From: an uncultured Pelagibacteraceae bacterium
GTDB taxonomy: Bacteria > Pseudomonadota > Alphaproteobacteria > Pelagibacterales > Pelagibacteraceae
DNA: 45,398 nt
Assembly (NCBI GenBank): GCA_902570545.1
Contig: CACFYO010000004.1
Coordinates: 1 to 45,398 of the forward strand
Reading direction: 5' to 3'
Shown here: positions 34,134-41,720 of the stretch, piece after piece
How the letters are laid out: every line of letters begins with the position of its first letter
Numbering within the stretch: the first letter of the stretch is position 1
Position numbers and translations under genes: made by a program
Notes under the pieces: generated by a model
Database searches by the model: none
What the model saw: the letters and a program-made list of their open reading frames with translations, nothing else
Told to the model about the DNA's origin: nothing

Positions 34134-35018
34134 ATGGATTTCTTAAATTCGATACCTGTAATGGATAGAACAGCTCTTAGGGAGCTGAAAAAGGGTATTG
34201 ATTTAAGTTTTAAAGATTTTTCAAGAGCTTATGGAGATGGAATAGAAAGTTTTTTTGATCCACTACTATATTTTTTAATTTGGTTAGAAAAGTTATTAGT
34301 AAATAGTCCTTGGCCTTTAGTCATAGGAGCATTTGCTCTGTTGGCTTGGATTGGTTCAAGAAGTATTAAGCTGGTTATAGGAACTGTAATTTGTTTTCTA
34401 ATTATAGGTTATTTTGGGATGTGGAAAAATTGTATGGCAACTGTTGCTATAATTTCTGTTTCTACACTTGTCTGTATTGTTGTTGGAATACCTATTGGAG
34501 TATTAATGTCAAAATCAAGTAGAGCAGAAAAAACTATTCTACCCGTATTGGACATGATGCAAACGATTCCAAGTTTTGTGTATCTAATTCCAATAATTAT
34601 GCTTTTGGGTATCGGAAAAGTCCCTGGTTTATTGGCAGTTTGTATTTATGCTTTACCTCCAGTAGTCAGGCTAACAAATCTTGGGATTAGAGAAGTAGAT
34701 AAAGAAACACTTGAGGCAAGTGAAGCATTTGGTGCAACACCTATGCAGAAGTTAAAATCAGTTCAAATACCTCTTTCTCTACCAACTATTTTTGCAGGTA
34801 TTAACCAAACAATTATGATGGCTTTAGCCATGGTAGTTATTGCATCTATGATTGGGGTAAAAGGTCTTGGAGTACCTATTTTACAAGCAATTTCAAATCA
34901 GTATTTAGCACTTGGAATGATGAATGGGCTAGCCATAGTTGCTTTAGCAATTATCTTTGATAGGGTAACTCAGAAATATGGTGAGAGAATTCAAAAGCAC
35001 AGAGGCCAGAAAAAATAG
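34134..35018 (+). CDS. proW: Glycine betaine ABC transporter, permease
   Basis: A 294-residue ProW/OpuAB-type permease with six or so membrane segments. It begins with an amphipathic cytoplasmic stretch, then LLVNSPWPLVIGAFALLAWIGSRS. The typical GIPIGVLMSKSSRAEKTILPVLDMMQTIPSFVYLIP and an EAA loop EASEAFGATPMQKLKSVQIPLSLP are readable. It forms the channel with a ProV ATPase, but no ProV gene lies here: the next gene encodes a MetF-like protein. The hairpin just upstream may lower its expression relative to proX. Confidence 0.92.
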   Translation: MDFLNSIPVMDRTALRELKKGIDLSFKDFSRAYGDGIESFFDPLLYFLIWLEKLLVNSPWPLVIGAFALLAWIGSRSIKLVIGTVICFLIIGYFGMWKNCMATVAIISVSTLVCIVVGIPIGVLMSKSSRAEKTILPVLDMMQTIPSFVYLIPIIMLLGIGKVPGLLAVCIYALPPVVRLTNLGIREVDKETLEASEAFGATPMQKLKSVQIPLSLPTIFAGINQTIMMALAMVVIASMIGVKGLGVPILQAISNQYLALGMMNGLAIVALAIIFDRVTQKYGERIQKHRGQKK

Positions 35019-35080
35019 CTCTGACATTTTAGCTTACGATTTTTCTAGACAGACATTTTAAAATAAATAATTATTCAAAA

Positions 35081-35809
35081 ATGAATTTTTCATTAGAAAT
35101 TGGACCTCACACAGATCTTGATACTTTACCTGAAGTTAAAGATGTTTATGTGACTATGCTACCTGGAGGAGATTATAAAGAAACTGCGGATAAATCTGGT
35201 GACTTGGTTAAGAAAGGATTTAATCCAGTACCCCACTTCCCAGCTAGATCAATAAATAATGAAGAAGAACTTAAAGACTACATTTCGAGATGTAAAGATT
35301 TAGGTGTGAAACAGATATTGGCTATAGGTGGAAGTAGAGACCCAGTTGGAAAATTTGACAGCTCATATCAAATATTAGAGACAGGATTATTTGATGGAAT
35401 TAAGATTGGAATTGCTGGACATCCAGAGGGTAGTCCTGATATATCCGATTCAGAATTAGAAAAAGCAATGATGGATAAAAAGCCTTACGCTGATTATATT
35501 GTAACCCAATGGTTATTAGATTCTCAGCCTATCGTTGATTTCATTTCTAAACAAACGATACCAGTTCATGTTGGAATAACTGGGCCCATGAAAATTTCAA
35601 GCTTAATAAAGTTTGCAAATATTGTAGGGGCAAAAAATTCCATTAACTTTCTTAAATCTAATTTTACTAAGGCATTAGATTTATTGAAACCTAAAGACCC
35701 TAATGATCTAATTGGGAAAGTTAAATCGCATACTGATTATTTTCACATTTATACATTCGGCGGCTTGAAGGAAACAAACAAGTGGTTGAAGGAGAATAAC
35801 TATGTCTAA
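35081..35809 (+). CDS. Methylenetetrahydrofolate reductase-like protein
   Basis: A 242-residue TIM-barrel protein, shorter than MetF (about 296). It has the MetF-like features DVYVTMLPGGDYKETAD, a middle DLGVKQILAIGGSRDPVGK, GIAGHPEGSPDISDSELEKAMMDKKPYADYIVTQWLLD (the E/H and TQ motifs of MTHFR), and DYFHIYTFGGLKET at the end. MTHFR interconverts methylene- and methyl-tetrahydrofolate. A shortened paralog beside a DmdA/GcvT-like methyltransferase suggests it processes the methyl-folate made by that enzyme. The downstream gene overlaps it by 8 bases, so the two are translationally coupled. Whether it binds FAD is not clear from sequence. Confidence 0.78.
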   Translation: MNFSLEIGPHTDLDTLPEVKDVYVTMLPGGDYKETADKSGDLVKKGFNPVPHFPARSINNEEELKDYISRCKDLGVKQILAIGGSRDPVGKFDSSYQILETGLFDGIKIGIAGHPEGSPDISDSELEKAMMDKKPYADYIVTQWLLDSQPIVDFISKQTIPVHVGITGPMKISSLIKFANIVGAKNSINFLKSNFTKALDLLKPKDPNDLIGKVKSHTDYFHIYTFGGLKETNKWLKENNYV

Positions 35810-37160
35810 AGAATTTGACTATAGTAAGCTAAGACACGTAACATCAGTAGATCAATCTGATAGAAAAGTGCCTTATAATTTAAGACAAAGCGGACCTACA
35901 AAAGTAGAAATGTTGATTTCAACTCGTGTAAGAAAATCACCCTACTGGCATTTATCAATGAAAGCAGGTTGTTGGAGAGCAACTGTATATAATCGTATTT
36001 ATCACCCAAGAGGCTATGTAAAACCTGAAGATGGTGGTGCAATGGTCGAGTATGATGCAATTGTTAATCATGTAACAATGTGGAATGTTGCTGTTGAAAG
36101 ACAAATTAGAGTAAAGGGTCCTGATGCAGAAAAATTTGTAGACTATGTAATTACAAGAGATGCTACAAAAATCTCTCCAATGAGAGCAAGATATGTAATT
36201 CTTTGCAACGCATATGGCGGCGTATTAAATGATCCCATACTTTTAAGATTATCAAAAGACGAATTTTGGTTCAGTTTATCTGATAGTGATATAGGTCTTT
36301 ATTTACAAGGCGTAAATGCTGACGAGAGATTTAACGTAGAAATTGATGAGATAGATGTAAGCCCAGTTCAGATACAGGGGCCAAAATCTAAAGCATTAAT
36401 GAAAGATTTATGTGGAGATCAAGTTGATTTTGACAATATGCCATTCTACGGTTTATCAGAGGCTAAAATCGGTGGTAGAAGTTGTGTGATATCTCAATCA
36501 GGATTTTCAGGTGAAGCTGGTTACGAAATTTATTTAAGAGAATGTACTTTATATGCTGAGGATATGTGGAATGCAGTTCTTGAAGCAGGAAAAAAACATA
36601 GCCTAATGGTTATTGCCCCTGCGCACCATAGAAGAATTCAAGCTGGAATTCTTTCTTGGGGTCAAGACATGGACAATCAACATAATCCTTTTCAATGTAA
36701 TTTAGGTTATCAAGTATCATTATCTGGAAAAGGAGAATGGAACAAGAAGGCAGATTACGTAGGTAAGAAAGCTCTTGAAAAAATGAAATCTGATTTAAAA
36801 GCAGGTCACAAACCATACAAACTTCAATTAGTTGGTCTTGAATTAGGTGGAAAACCAATTGAGGAATATGCTCCTGACTTTTGGCTAATTTCTGATGAGG
36901 GTGGTGGAGAACCTATAGGCTTTATTACTTCTCCTTGGTATCATCCTGAAAAAAAACAGAACATTGCTATGGGCTATGTGCCATTTGATGGTACATTGAA
37001 CGCAAATGGATTTCCAAAAGGAAAGGTAGGATCTAAGTTTAAGGTACATTTGCCAGAGATATATTCTGAAACTCCAGGTAAACCTGTTGATGCAGTAATT
37101 GTAGATATACCATTTAAAGAATCTTACAACGCAAATACAAGAGAAGTTGTAAAAGGTTAA
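35802..37160 (+). CDS. DmdA/GcvT-like tetrahydrofolate methyltransferase
   Basis: A 452-residue GcvT-fold protein. It resembles DMSP demethylase DmdA more than glycine-cleavage GcvT: MWNVAVERQIRVKGPDA, the folate loop NAYGGVLNDPILLRL with Asn143-Asp144-Pro145 as in DmdA, RRIQAGILSWGQDMDNQHNPFQC and GYEIYLR. It is about 80 residues longer than DmdA, with an N-terminal extension of some 35-40 residues and an insertion in the C-terminal domain. DmdA moves a methyl from DMSP to tetrahydrofolate. The position after proXW and a MetF-like gene suggests demethylation of an imported betaine or sulfonium compound. Glycine betaine, DMSP and related osmolytes are all possible; I cannot choose. Confidence 0.75.
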   Translation: MSKEFDYSKLRHVTSVDQSDRKVPYNLRQSGPTKVEMLISTRVRKSPYWHLSMKAGCWRATVYNRIYHPRGYVKPEDGGAMVEYDAIVNHVTMWNVAVERQIRVKGPDAEKFVDYVITRDATKISPMRARYVILCNAYGGVLNDPILLRLSKDEFWFSLSDSDIGLYLQGVNADERFNVEIDEIDVSPVQIQGPKSKALMKDLCGDQVDFDNMPFYGLSEAKIGGRSCVISQSGFSGEAGYEIYLRECTLYAEDMWNAVLEAGKKHSLMVIAPAHHRRIQAGILSWGQDMDNQHNPFQCNLGYQVSLSGKGEWNKKADYVGKKALEKMKSDLKAGHKPYKLQLVGLELGGKPIEEYAPDFWLISDEGGGEPIGFITSPWYHPEKKQNIAMGYVPFDGTLNANGFPKGKVGSKFKVHLPEIYSETPGKPVDAVIVDIPFKESYNANTREVVKG

Positions 37161-37169
37161 ATAACTTTA

Positions 37170-37192
37170 AGGGAGGAGTTTAGCTCCTCCCT
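37170..37192 (+). terminator. Hairpin after the DmdA-like gene
   Basis: A 9-base stem, AGGGAGGAG and CTCCTCCCT, with a 5-base loop TTTAG follows the DmdA-like gene by 9 bases. It is strongly GC-rich for this genome and is followed by AATTAAAATG, with no T-run. It probably ends or stabilises the proX-proW-metF-like-dmdA-like message. The next ATG (37201) comes 8 bases later. Confidence 0.75.
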
Positions 37193-37199
37193 AATTAAA

Positions 37200-37745
37200 A
37201 TGTTCGCACAATTTTTAGAAATTTTTTTTAAATCTTTAAAATTAGATAAAAGCTTATATAGAGATAATAAATACTTTGGTGAGGCTGCAATCTATTTTGC
37301 TGGTCTTGTAATGATACTTGATGGTGTTGCGGGAGCAGTAGCGGCAAATTCAATTGTGAGAACATCAATTGGCATCTCAGGCTTGACAGCTCTATTAACA
37401 TGGTTTGTTTGGGCTATTTTTATTTTTGTAATTGGAGTAAAAATTTTTCCAGATAAAGGGAATAAGGTGCCTTTCAAAAAAATTTTAATAGCTGTGGGAT
37501 ATGCTCATGCGCCAGGTTTAATTAGGTTTTTTGCAGTAACACCTGACTTAGTTCTACCAATTATTTTCCTTACTCAATTTTGGATTTTTGCATCTCTCAT
37601 AATATCAACAAAACAAATTTTGAATTTAAAATCTAATTTAAAATCATTTGGAATAGTATTTTTATCTTTTCTAATAATAGCGTTCCTATCTATAACTTTC
37701 ATAATTAATAGAATGAATTCAATTCCAATTAGTAATATTAGCTAA
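37200..37745 (+). CDS. Yip1-type membrane protein
   Basis: A 181-residue protein with about five hydrophobic segments and the Yip1-domain layout: an N-terminal amphipathic LEIFFKSLKLDKSLYRD, AAIYFAGLVMILDGVAG, VIGVKIFPDKGNKVPFKKILIAVGYAHAPG, then two further membrane helices. The GYAHAPG motif is typical of bacterial YIP1 family members, whose function is poorly known. The start follows the hairpin closely. Its stop (37743-37745) overlaps by a few bases the end of the convergent zinc-ribbon gene. Confidence 0.7.
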   Translation: MFAQFLEIFFKSLKLDKSLYRDNKYFGEAAIYFAGLVMILDGVAGAVAANSIVRTSIGISGLTALLTWFVWAIFIFVIGVKIFPDKGNKVPFKKILIAVGYAHAPGLIRFFAVTPDLVLPIIFLTQFWIFASLIISTKQILNLKSNLKSFGIVFLSFLIIAFLSITFIINRMNSIPISNIS

Positions 37746-37909
37746 AAAGGAAAAACAGTTTTAGATGTTCTGCAAGATTTGCATATTTTAAAACCAGTAA
37801 GGAATAAATTTTGAGTTACACTTTCATCTTCTTTTTTACACTCTTCACAAATATCATTTAAATCTGCTTCTAAATTCTTATTTAATTCTGCATCATATTC
37901 TTTAGTCAT
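37742..37909 (-). CDS. Small zinc-ribbon protein
   Basis: A 55-residue ORF starts at ATG 37909, 8 bases inside the end of the DUF3726 gene, and stops at 37742. It has two CxxC pairs: Cys21-Cys24 (CEEC) and Cys43-Cys46 (CKSC), spaced 19 residues apart, which fits a zinc ribbon. The N-terminus is acidic and the C-terminus basic-hydrophobic. No family is recognised. The overlap with the preceding gene and the intact motif argue it is a real, translationally coupled fourth gene of the operon rather than chance. Confidence 0.72.
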   Translation of the reverse strand: MTKEYDAELNKNLEADLNDICEECKKEDESVTQNLFLTGFKICKSCRTSKTVFPF

Positions 37910-38510
37910 TATCTGTTAATCCAGCTCCTGCTGTTCGTTCCCTCGATTTATCACTTTCATCGACGTAAGTTTTTAGAGATAAATTATAAATTTCAGACCA
38001 ATCATCTTCAGTAAAACTGTTCTTATTATCTAAAAATTTTAAGTTAATTTTATCTGATTTTTCCAATACATCTCCTGTTAGATAGTTTGAATAAATAGAC
38101 TCGTTAAAATTAAATAAAAATTCTTTATCATCCATCTTTAAAAAAATTCTCTTACCAATAATTTCTGAAGTTCTGCTTACAAATGATAAAAATATAAGTG
38201 GAAAAGCAATCTTATTAATTTCAATTTCATTGAATTTAGATATTGATGAAGATTGATCAAAAAAATTTAATCCAGATGATATAGGACAATAAAAAGTCTT
38301 TGGAGTATTTGAGACCGATATTTCATCAATATTTTCAAAATTACTGATTTTATAAATTTTGTAGTATTGGTTTAAATTTTTAAGACCTGGTAGTCCAAAC
38401 ATTTCTAGTAATCGAATATTTTTTCCAACCTCCTCTGATACTCCCCAAGAAAAACCAATAGCTTTAGATGCTTTTTTTGTAGTTACTTCTATTTCACTAA
38501 AGCTTCTCAT
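37902..38510 (-). CDS. DUF3726 family protein
   Basis: A 202-residue protein matching DUF3726, with the family start SFSEIEVTTKKASKAIGFSWGVSEEVGKNIRLLEMFGLPGL. I know of no established function. The middle section holds predicted beta-strands and no membrane segment. The C-terminus is acidic and ends RERTAGAGLTDND. It follows the 551-residue gene by 4 bases and overlaps the zinc-ribbon gene, so it belongs to a four-gene unit with the M19-like protein. Other marine alphaproteobacteria carry DUF3726 genes, from memory, but I cannot state their neighbours. Confidence 0.8.
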   Translation of the reverse strand: MRSFSEIEVTTKKASKAIGFSWGVSEEVGKNIRLLEMFGLPGLKNLNQYYKIYKISNFENIDEISVSNTPKTFYCPISSGLNFFDQSSSISKFNEIEINKIAFPLIFLSFVSRTSEIIGKRIFLKMDDKEFLFNFNESIYSNYLTGDVLEKSDKINLKFLDNKNSFTEDDWSEIYNLSLKTYVDESDKSRERTAGAGLTDND

Positions 38511-38514
38511 TTAT

Positions 38515-40170
38515 TTATGATTTATAAATCCATTTATCATCAAAATTTCGCAATTCTGAAGGCAAAGGTGCTCCTTGGAACATGCAAATACGCAACCATT
38601 TATCTGATCTAGGATCAAACTTTATAGCTCCAAAAAATGATAATTTTAATCTTAACATATCAATTGGAACTAGTTTGGACCCAATTGTATTGTCTTGGAT
38701 TTCTGAATAAGGAAACTTTTCTGCAATAAATGCTCTTCTGACAACGTGTCTTAAATGATTATTATCTTTTAAAAATTTACCAATTTTAGAACTATTTTTT
38801 TTTGTAAATACAGCATCATAAAGTTTATTTATGTCTCTTGCTATTGCTAATGGCTGTTCTAAATCAGATCCCTCATCAATATATCTGTCTCCTATTCTAG
38901 GCTCTTCTTTATTTTTTGATATAAACCAAAAGTTTTGATTATTTTCGTCTTTTAAAAAATCAATTTTAAGTATTTCAGAATATTTATTTTCTAATATGTT
39001 TCTTAAATCTTCAATAGTTCTATCAACAGGAATGTTAAAATGTTCTTCCTCATCAGAACTCATTTGAGTAATCAATGGATTAACTATGTCATCAAATGGC
39101 TCCATCATCATAGATACAATATATTCTATACATTCATCATTTAAATTTTCCTCTGACCAGTTGTAAATTTGATTAAATTGATATGAATTTTGAAATTTAA
39201 AATCTTCTTTCATAAATTTAATAAACTTTTTTAAATCGACAATTAAACCTTTGATTTTTTCTTTTTGAAATTCGCTATCTGTGTGCCAACTGGTTATATT
39301 CTTTAAAGATTTAATTAGGCAATTATAAAAAATATCAATCTCATTTTTTGAAACTCGCTCTATTTCTCTTATTTGTTTCAAAGCAGTTTCTCTTGCATGT
39401 ATCCAATTATTCAACAAAGTAGGATGATTAACAATAAAAGGAGCCATGCCAAGGCCAGTAGAATTTCCTATTCCTAAGTTCCTGCTGATTGAAGGATCTA
39501 ATTCTACTGCTAGTTTTGGATTTTTATTTTTTGCAATATGATTAACCTGATCAAATGTAAATTGTCTAACGAGATATACTAGCATCATCTCTAATCTAAA
39601 AGGTCCTCTGATTTCCTCTCTATTTTTAATTCTAAACCTGTCTGCTAAACCAAATTTTCCTGATCCATAAACTGCTGTTGTTCTATATAAATACCCAACC
39701 TTTGATAAAATTTCTTTATTAGGTTGATCTCCATTTGATAAACTGTCAACCACATGGTCGAAAACTCTTACTGACTTGTTAGCTCTTGATAACGTTAATT
39801 CCTTATACGAAAGTCTTCCAACCTCTTGTTTTGGAACATTATTGTTAAGTCTATCTATGTCTTCTTTTGATGGAATTCCATCAAATAAGGTAAAAGCAGC
39901 ATCCCACTTAGTGGCTATTACTCTATCTGATCTTTCATCATCATTGATTTCACTAGCAAAACAAATGAGAGAATATGTTCTTTTGTTTTTTGTAAATGAG
40001 TAAACTGCTCTACCATGTCCTTTGTCATTTAGTTGAAATAAATCTCGGCTATACTTCCAATCTTTAAATTCAGATAAAAAAGATCTTAGAAATGATAATT
40101 TTGATTGATGAAAAGACCCCAATTTAGATAGTTTCATCAAAAATTTTGGATCTCTTAATCTTATTTCCAT
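38515..40170 (-). CDS. Uncharacterised 551-residue protein
   Basis: I do not recognise a characterised family. The protein is soluble, charged and rich in Lys, Asp and Asn, without signal peptide or membrane segment. Distinctive stretches are DKGHGRAVYSFTKNKRTYSLICFASEI (about residues 50-76), AVYGSGKFGLADRF, NLGIGNSTGLGMAPFIVNHPTLLNNWIHARE, and SSDEEEHFNIPVDRTIEDLR; these look like conserved active-site-type motifs but match nothing I know. Its start shares one base with the M19-like gene upstream, and the DUF3726 gene follows after 4 bases. Size and coupling suggest a main enzyme or scaffold of the operon. Confidence 0.85.
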   Translation of the reverse strand: MEIRLRDPKFLMKLSKLGSFHQSKLSFLRSFLSEFKDWKYSRDLFQLNDKGHGRAVYSFTKNKRTYSLICFASEINDDERSDRVIATKWDAAFTLFDGIPSKEDIDRLNNNVPKQEVGRLSYKELTLSRANKSVRVFDHVVDSLSNGDQPNKEILSKVGYLYRTTAVYGSGKFGLADRFRIKNREEIRGPFRLEMMLVYLVRQFTFDQVNHIAKNKNPKLAVELDPSISRNLGIGNSTGLGMAPFIVNHPTLLNNWIHARETALKQIREIERVSKNEIDIFYNCLIKSLKNITSWHTDSEFQKEKIKGLIVDLKKFIKFMKEDFKFQNSYQFNQIYNWSEENLNDECIEYIVSMMMEPFDDIVNPLITQMSSDEEEHFNIPVDRTIEDLRNILENKYSEILKIDFLKDENNQNFWFISKNKEEPRIGDRYIDEGSDLEQPLAIARDINKLYDAVFTKKNSSKIGKFLKDNNHLRHVVRRAFIAEKFPYSEIQDNTIGSKLVPIDMLRLKLSFFGAIKFDPRSDKWLRICMFQGAPLPSELRNFDDKWIYKS

Positions 40171-41150
40171 TAATTAATTCCTTTATAAAAATTAAACCAA
40201 TTATTTCCTAAAATTCCTTCTACTTCTTGCTTATTAAAACCAATTTTTTTTAATCCACTTTCTAAATTATTAAACCCTCTAGCATCCAAAAACCAGTCAG
40301 GTTGTTTTGGAAATCCAGGTTTTTTTTTACTTCCCTCTCCATAATTTGTACTTTTAGACCAAGTTCCGTTTCTCATCCATTCAACAACACTGTCAGGTTG
40401 GTTCAAACATAGATCTGACCCAATACCAATATTTTTTACTTCCATTATTTCTGCTGTTTTAGCAACCATTTCACAAAAACTTTCTAATTTACAATTTGTT
40501 CCATCTTTTAAATGATGAGAATATAATGATAAACCTAAGATACCTCCACTTTCAGAAAGTTTCTTTAACAAGAAATCTGATTTATTTCTTAAAGCTTGAT
40601 GCCAGAAAGAAGGATTTGCATGGGTAATTGCAATTGGTTTTTCGCTTATTTCGATCGCATCTAAAGTGCTTTTTTCTGCTGAATGAGACATGTCTACAAC
40701 TATTCCTACCCTATTCATCTCTTTAATTGCTTCTCTTCCAAAATTTGTGACTCCAGAATCATTTTTTTCATAACATCCTGTGGCTAGAAGAGATTGATTA
40801 TTATAAGTAAGTTGCATAAATCTACAACCATGCTCATGGACTTTCTCTATTAAATTTATATCATCCTCGATTGGGGAACAATTTTGAAAACCAAAAAAAA
40901 TTGCTGTTTTGTTATCAGATTGTGCTTTTGTAATATCTTCGAATGTTTTTCCCAAAAAAATTAAATCTGAATTTTCTTCAAAAAATTTATCCCACTCTTT
41001 AACTCTTTGTAAAAACTCGTCATAATCTTCGTGATATACTAGAGTAACGTGCACTGCATTTAATCCAGCTTCCCGATTGATGAGAAAAATATCTCTAGAC
41101 CAGTTACAATATTGAAGATTATCTATTCGATAGTTCATATTTAAAGACAA
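40170..41150 (-). CDS. M19 dipeptidase-fold protein with altered metal site
   Basis: A 326-residue protein of the membrane dipeptidase (M19) family by its middle and C-terminal motifs: REAIKEMNRVGIVVDMSHSAEKS with His156, AITHANP with His177, and VKNIGIGSDLCLNQ. The N-terminal DxHxD motif of active enzymes is replaced by DNLQYCNWS, and the bridging metal-binding Glu is Gln89 (FFGFQNC). Three of the five usual zinc ligands therefore seem lost, and normal dipeptidase action is unlikely. It is the first gene of the four-gene unit and is divergent from purE. No signal peptide. Confidence 0.82.
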   Translation of the reverse strand: MSLNMNYRIDNLQYCNWSRDIFLINREAGLNAVHVTLVYHEDYDEFLQRVKEWDKFFEENSDLIFLGKTFEDITKAQSDNKTAIFFGFQNCSPIEDDINLIEKVHEHGCRFMQLTYNNQSLLATGCYEKNDSGVTNFGREAIKEMNRVGIVVDMSHSAEKSTLDAIEISEKPIAITHANPSFWHQALRNKSDFLLKKLSESGGILGLSLYSHHLKDGTNCKLESFCEMVAKTAEIMEVKNIGIGSDLCLNQPDSVVEWMRNGTWSKSTNYGEGSKKKPGFPKQPDWFLDARGFNNLESGLKKIGFNKQEVEGILGNNWFNFYKGIN

Positions 41151-41225
41151 TATAAGTATAAAATAATTTGTCGACTAGTTTAAATTTAAAGAATATGTTA
41201 ATCTATATTAATTCAAATTCGTATA

Positions 41226-41720
41226 GTGAAAAACAAAAAATATAGTCACAAGGTATCAATTGTTATGGGAAGTAATTCTGATTACTCAACCATGAAATTT
41301 TGTGAAAAAATTCTTAAATTGCTTAAAATTAATTACGAATCAAATATAGTTTCAGCTCACAGAACTCCAGAACGTATGTTTAAGTATGCAAAATCTGCAG
41401 AAAACAATAAAATTTCTGTAATAATTGCTGGAGCTGGAGGGTCAGCCCATTTACCAGGAATGATTGCATCTCTAACAAGAATTCCAGTAATAGGAGTGCC
41501 AATCGAAAGTAAAAAATTAAAAGGTCTAGATAGTTTACTATCAATAGCTCAAATGCCAAAAGGTATACCTGTTGGAACAGTAGCAATTGGTAAAGATGGG
41601 GCAATAAATGCAGCTTTGTATGCCGCATCAATTATTTCTAACTTTGATAAGAGTGTTAAAAATAATCTGAATAAGTGGCGATCTAAACAATCAAAATCTG
41701 TTAAAAAAAAACCAAAATAA
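41226..41720 (+). CDS. purE: N5-carboxyaminoimidazole ribonucleotide mutase
   Basis: A 164-residue PurE with [40 protein letters not shown] and [14 protein letters not shown], all class I family hallmarks. It rearranges N5-CAIR to CAIR in purine synthesis. The start is GTG at 41226; no ATG lies at a suitable place. The stop TAA is directly followed by the purK ATG. A basic tail ([13 protein letters not shown] type) is longer than in E. coli. Confidence 0.96.
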   Translation: MKNKKYSHKVSIVMGSNSDYSTMKFCEKILKLLKINYESNIVSAHRTPERMFKYAKSAENNKISVIIAGAGGSAHLPGMIASLTRIPVIGVPIESKKLKGLDSLLSIAQMPKGIPVGTVAIGKDGAINAALYAASIISNFDKSVKNNLNKWRSKQSKSVKKKPK

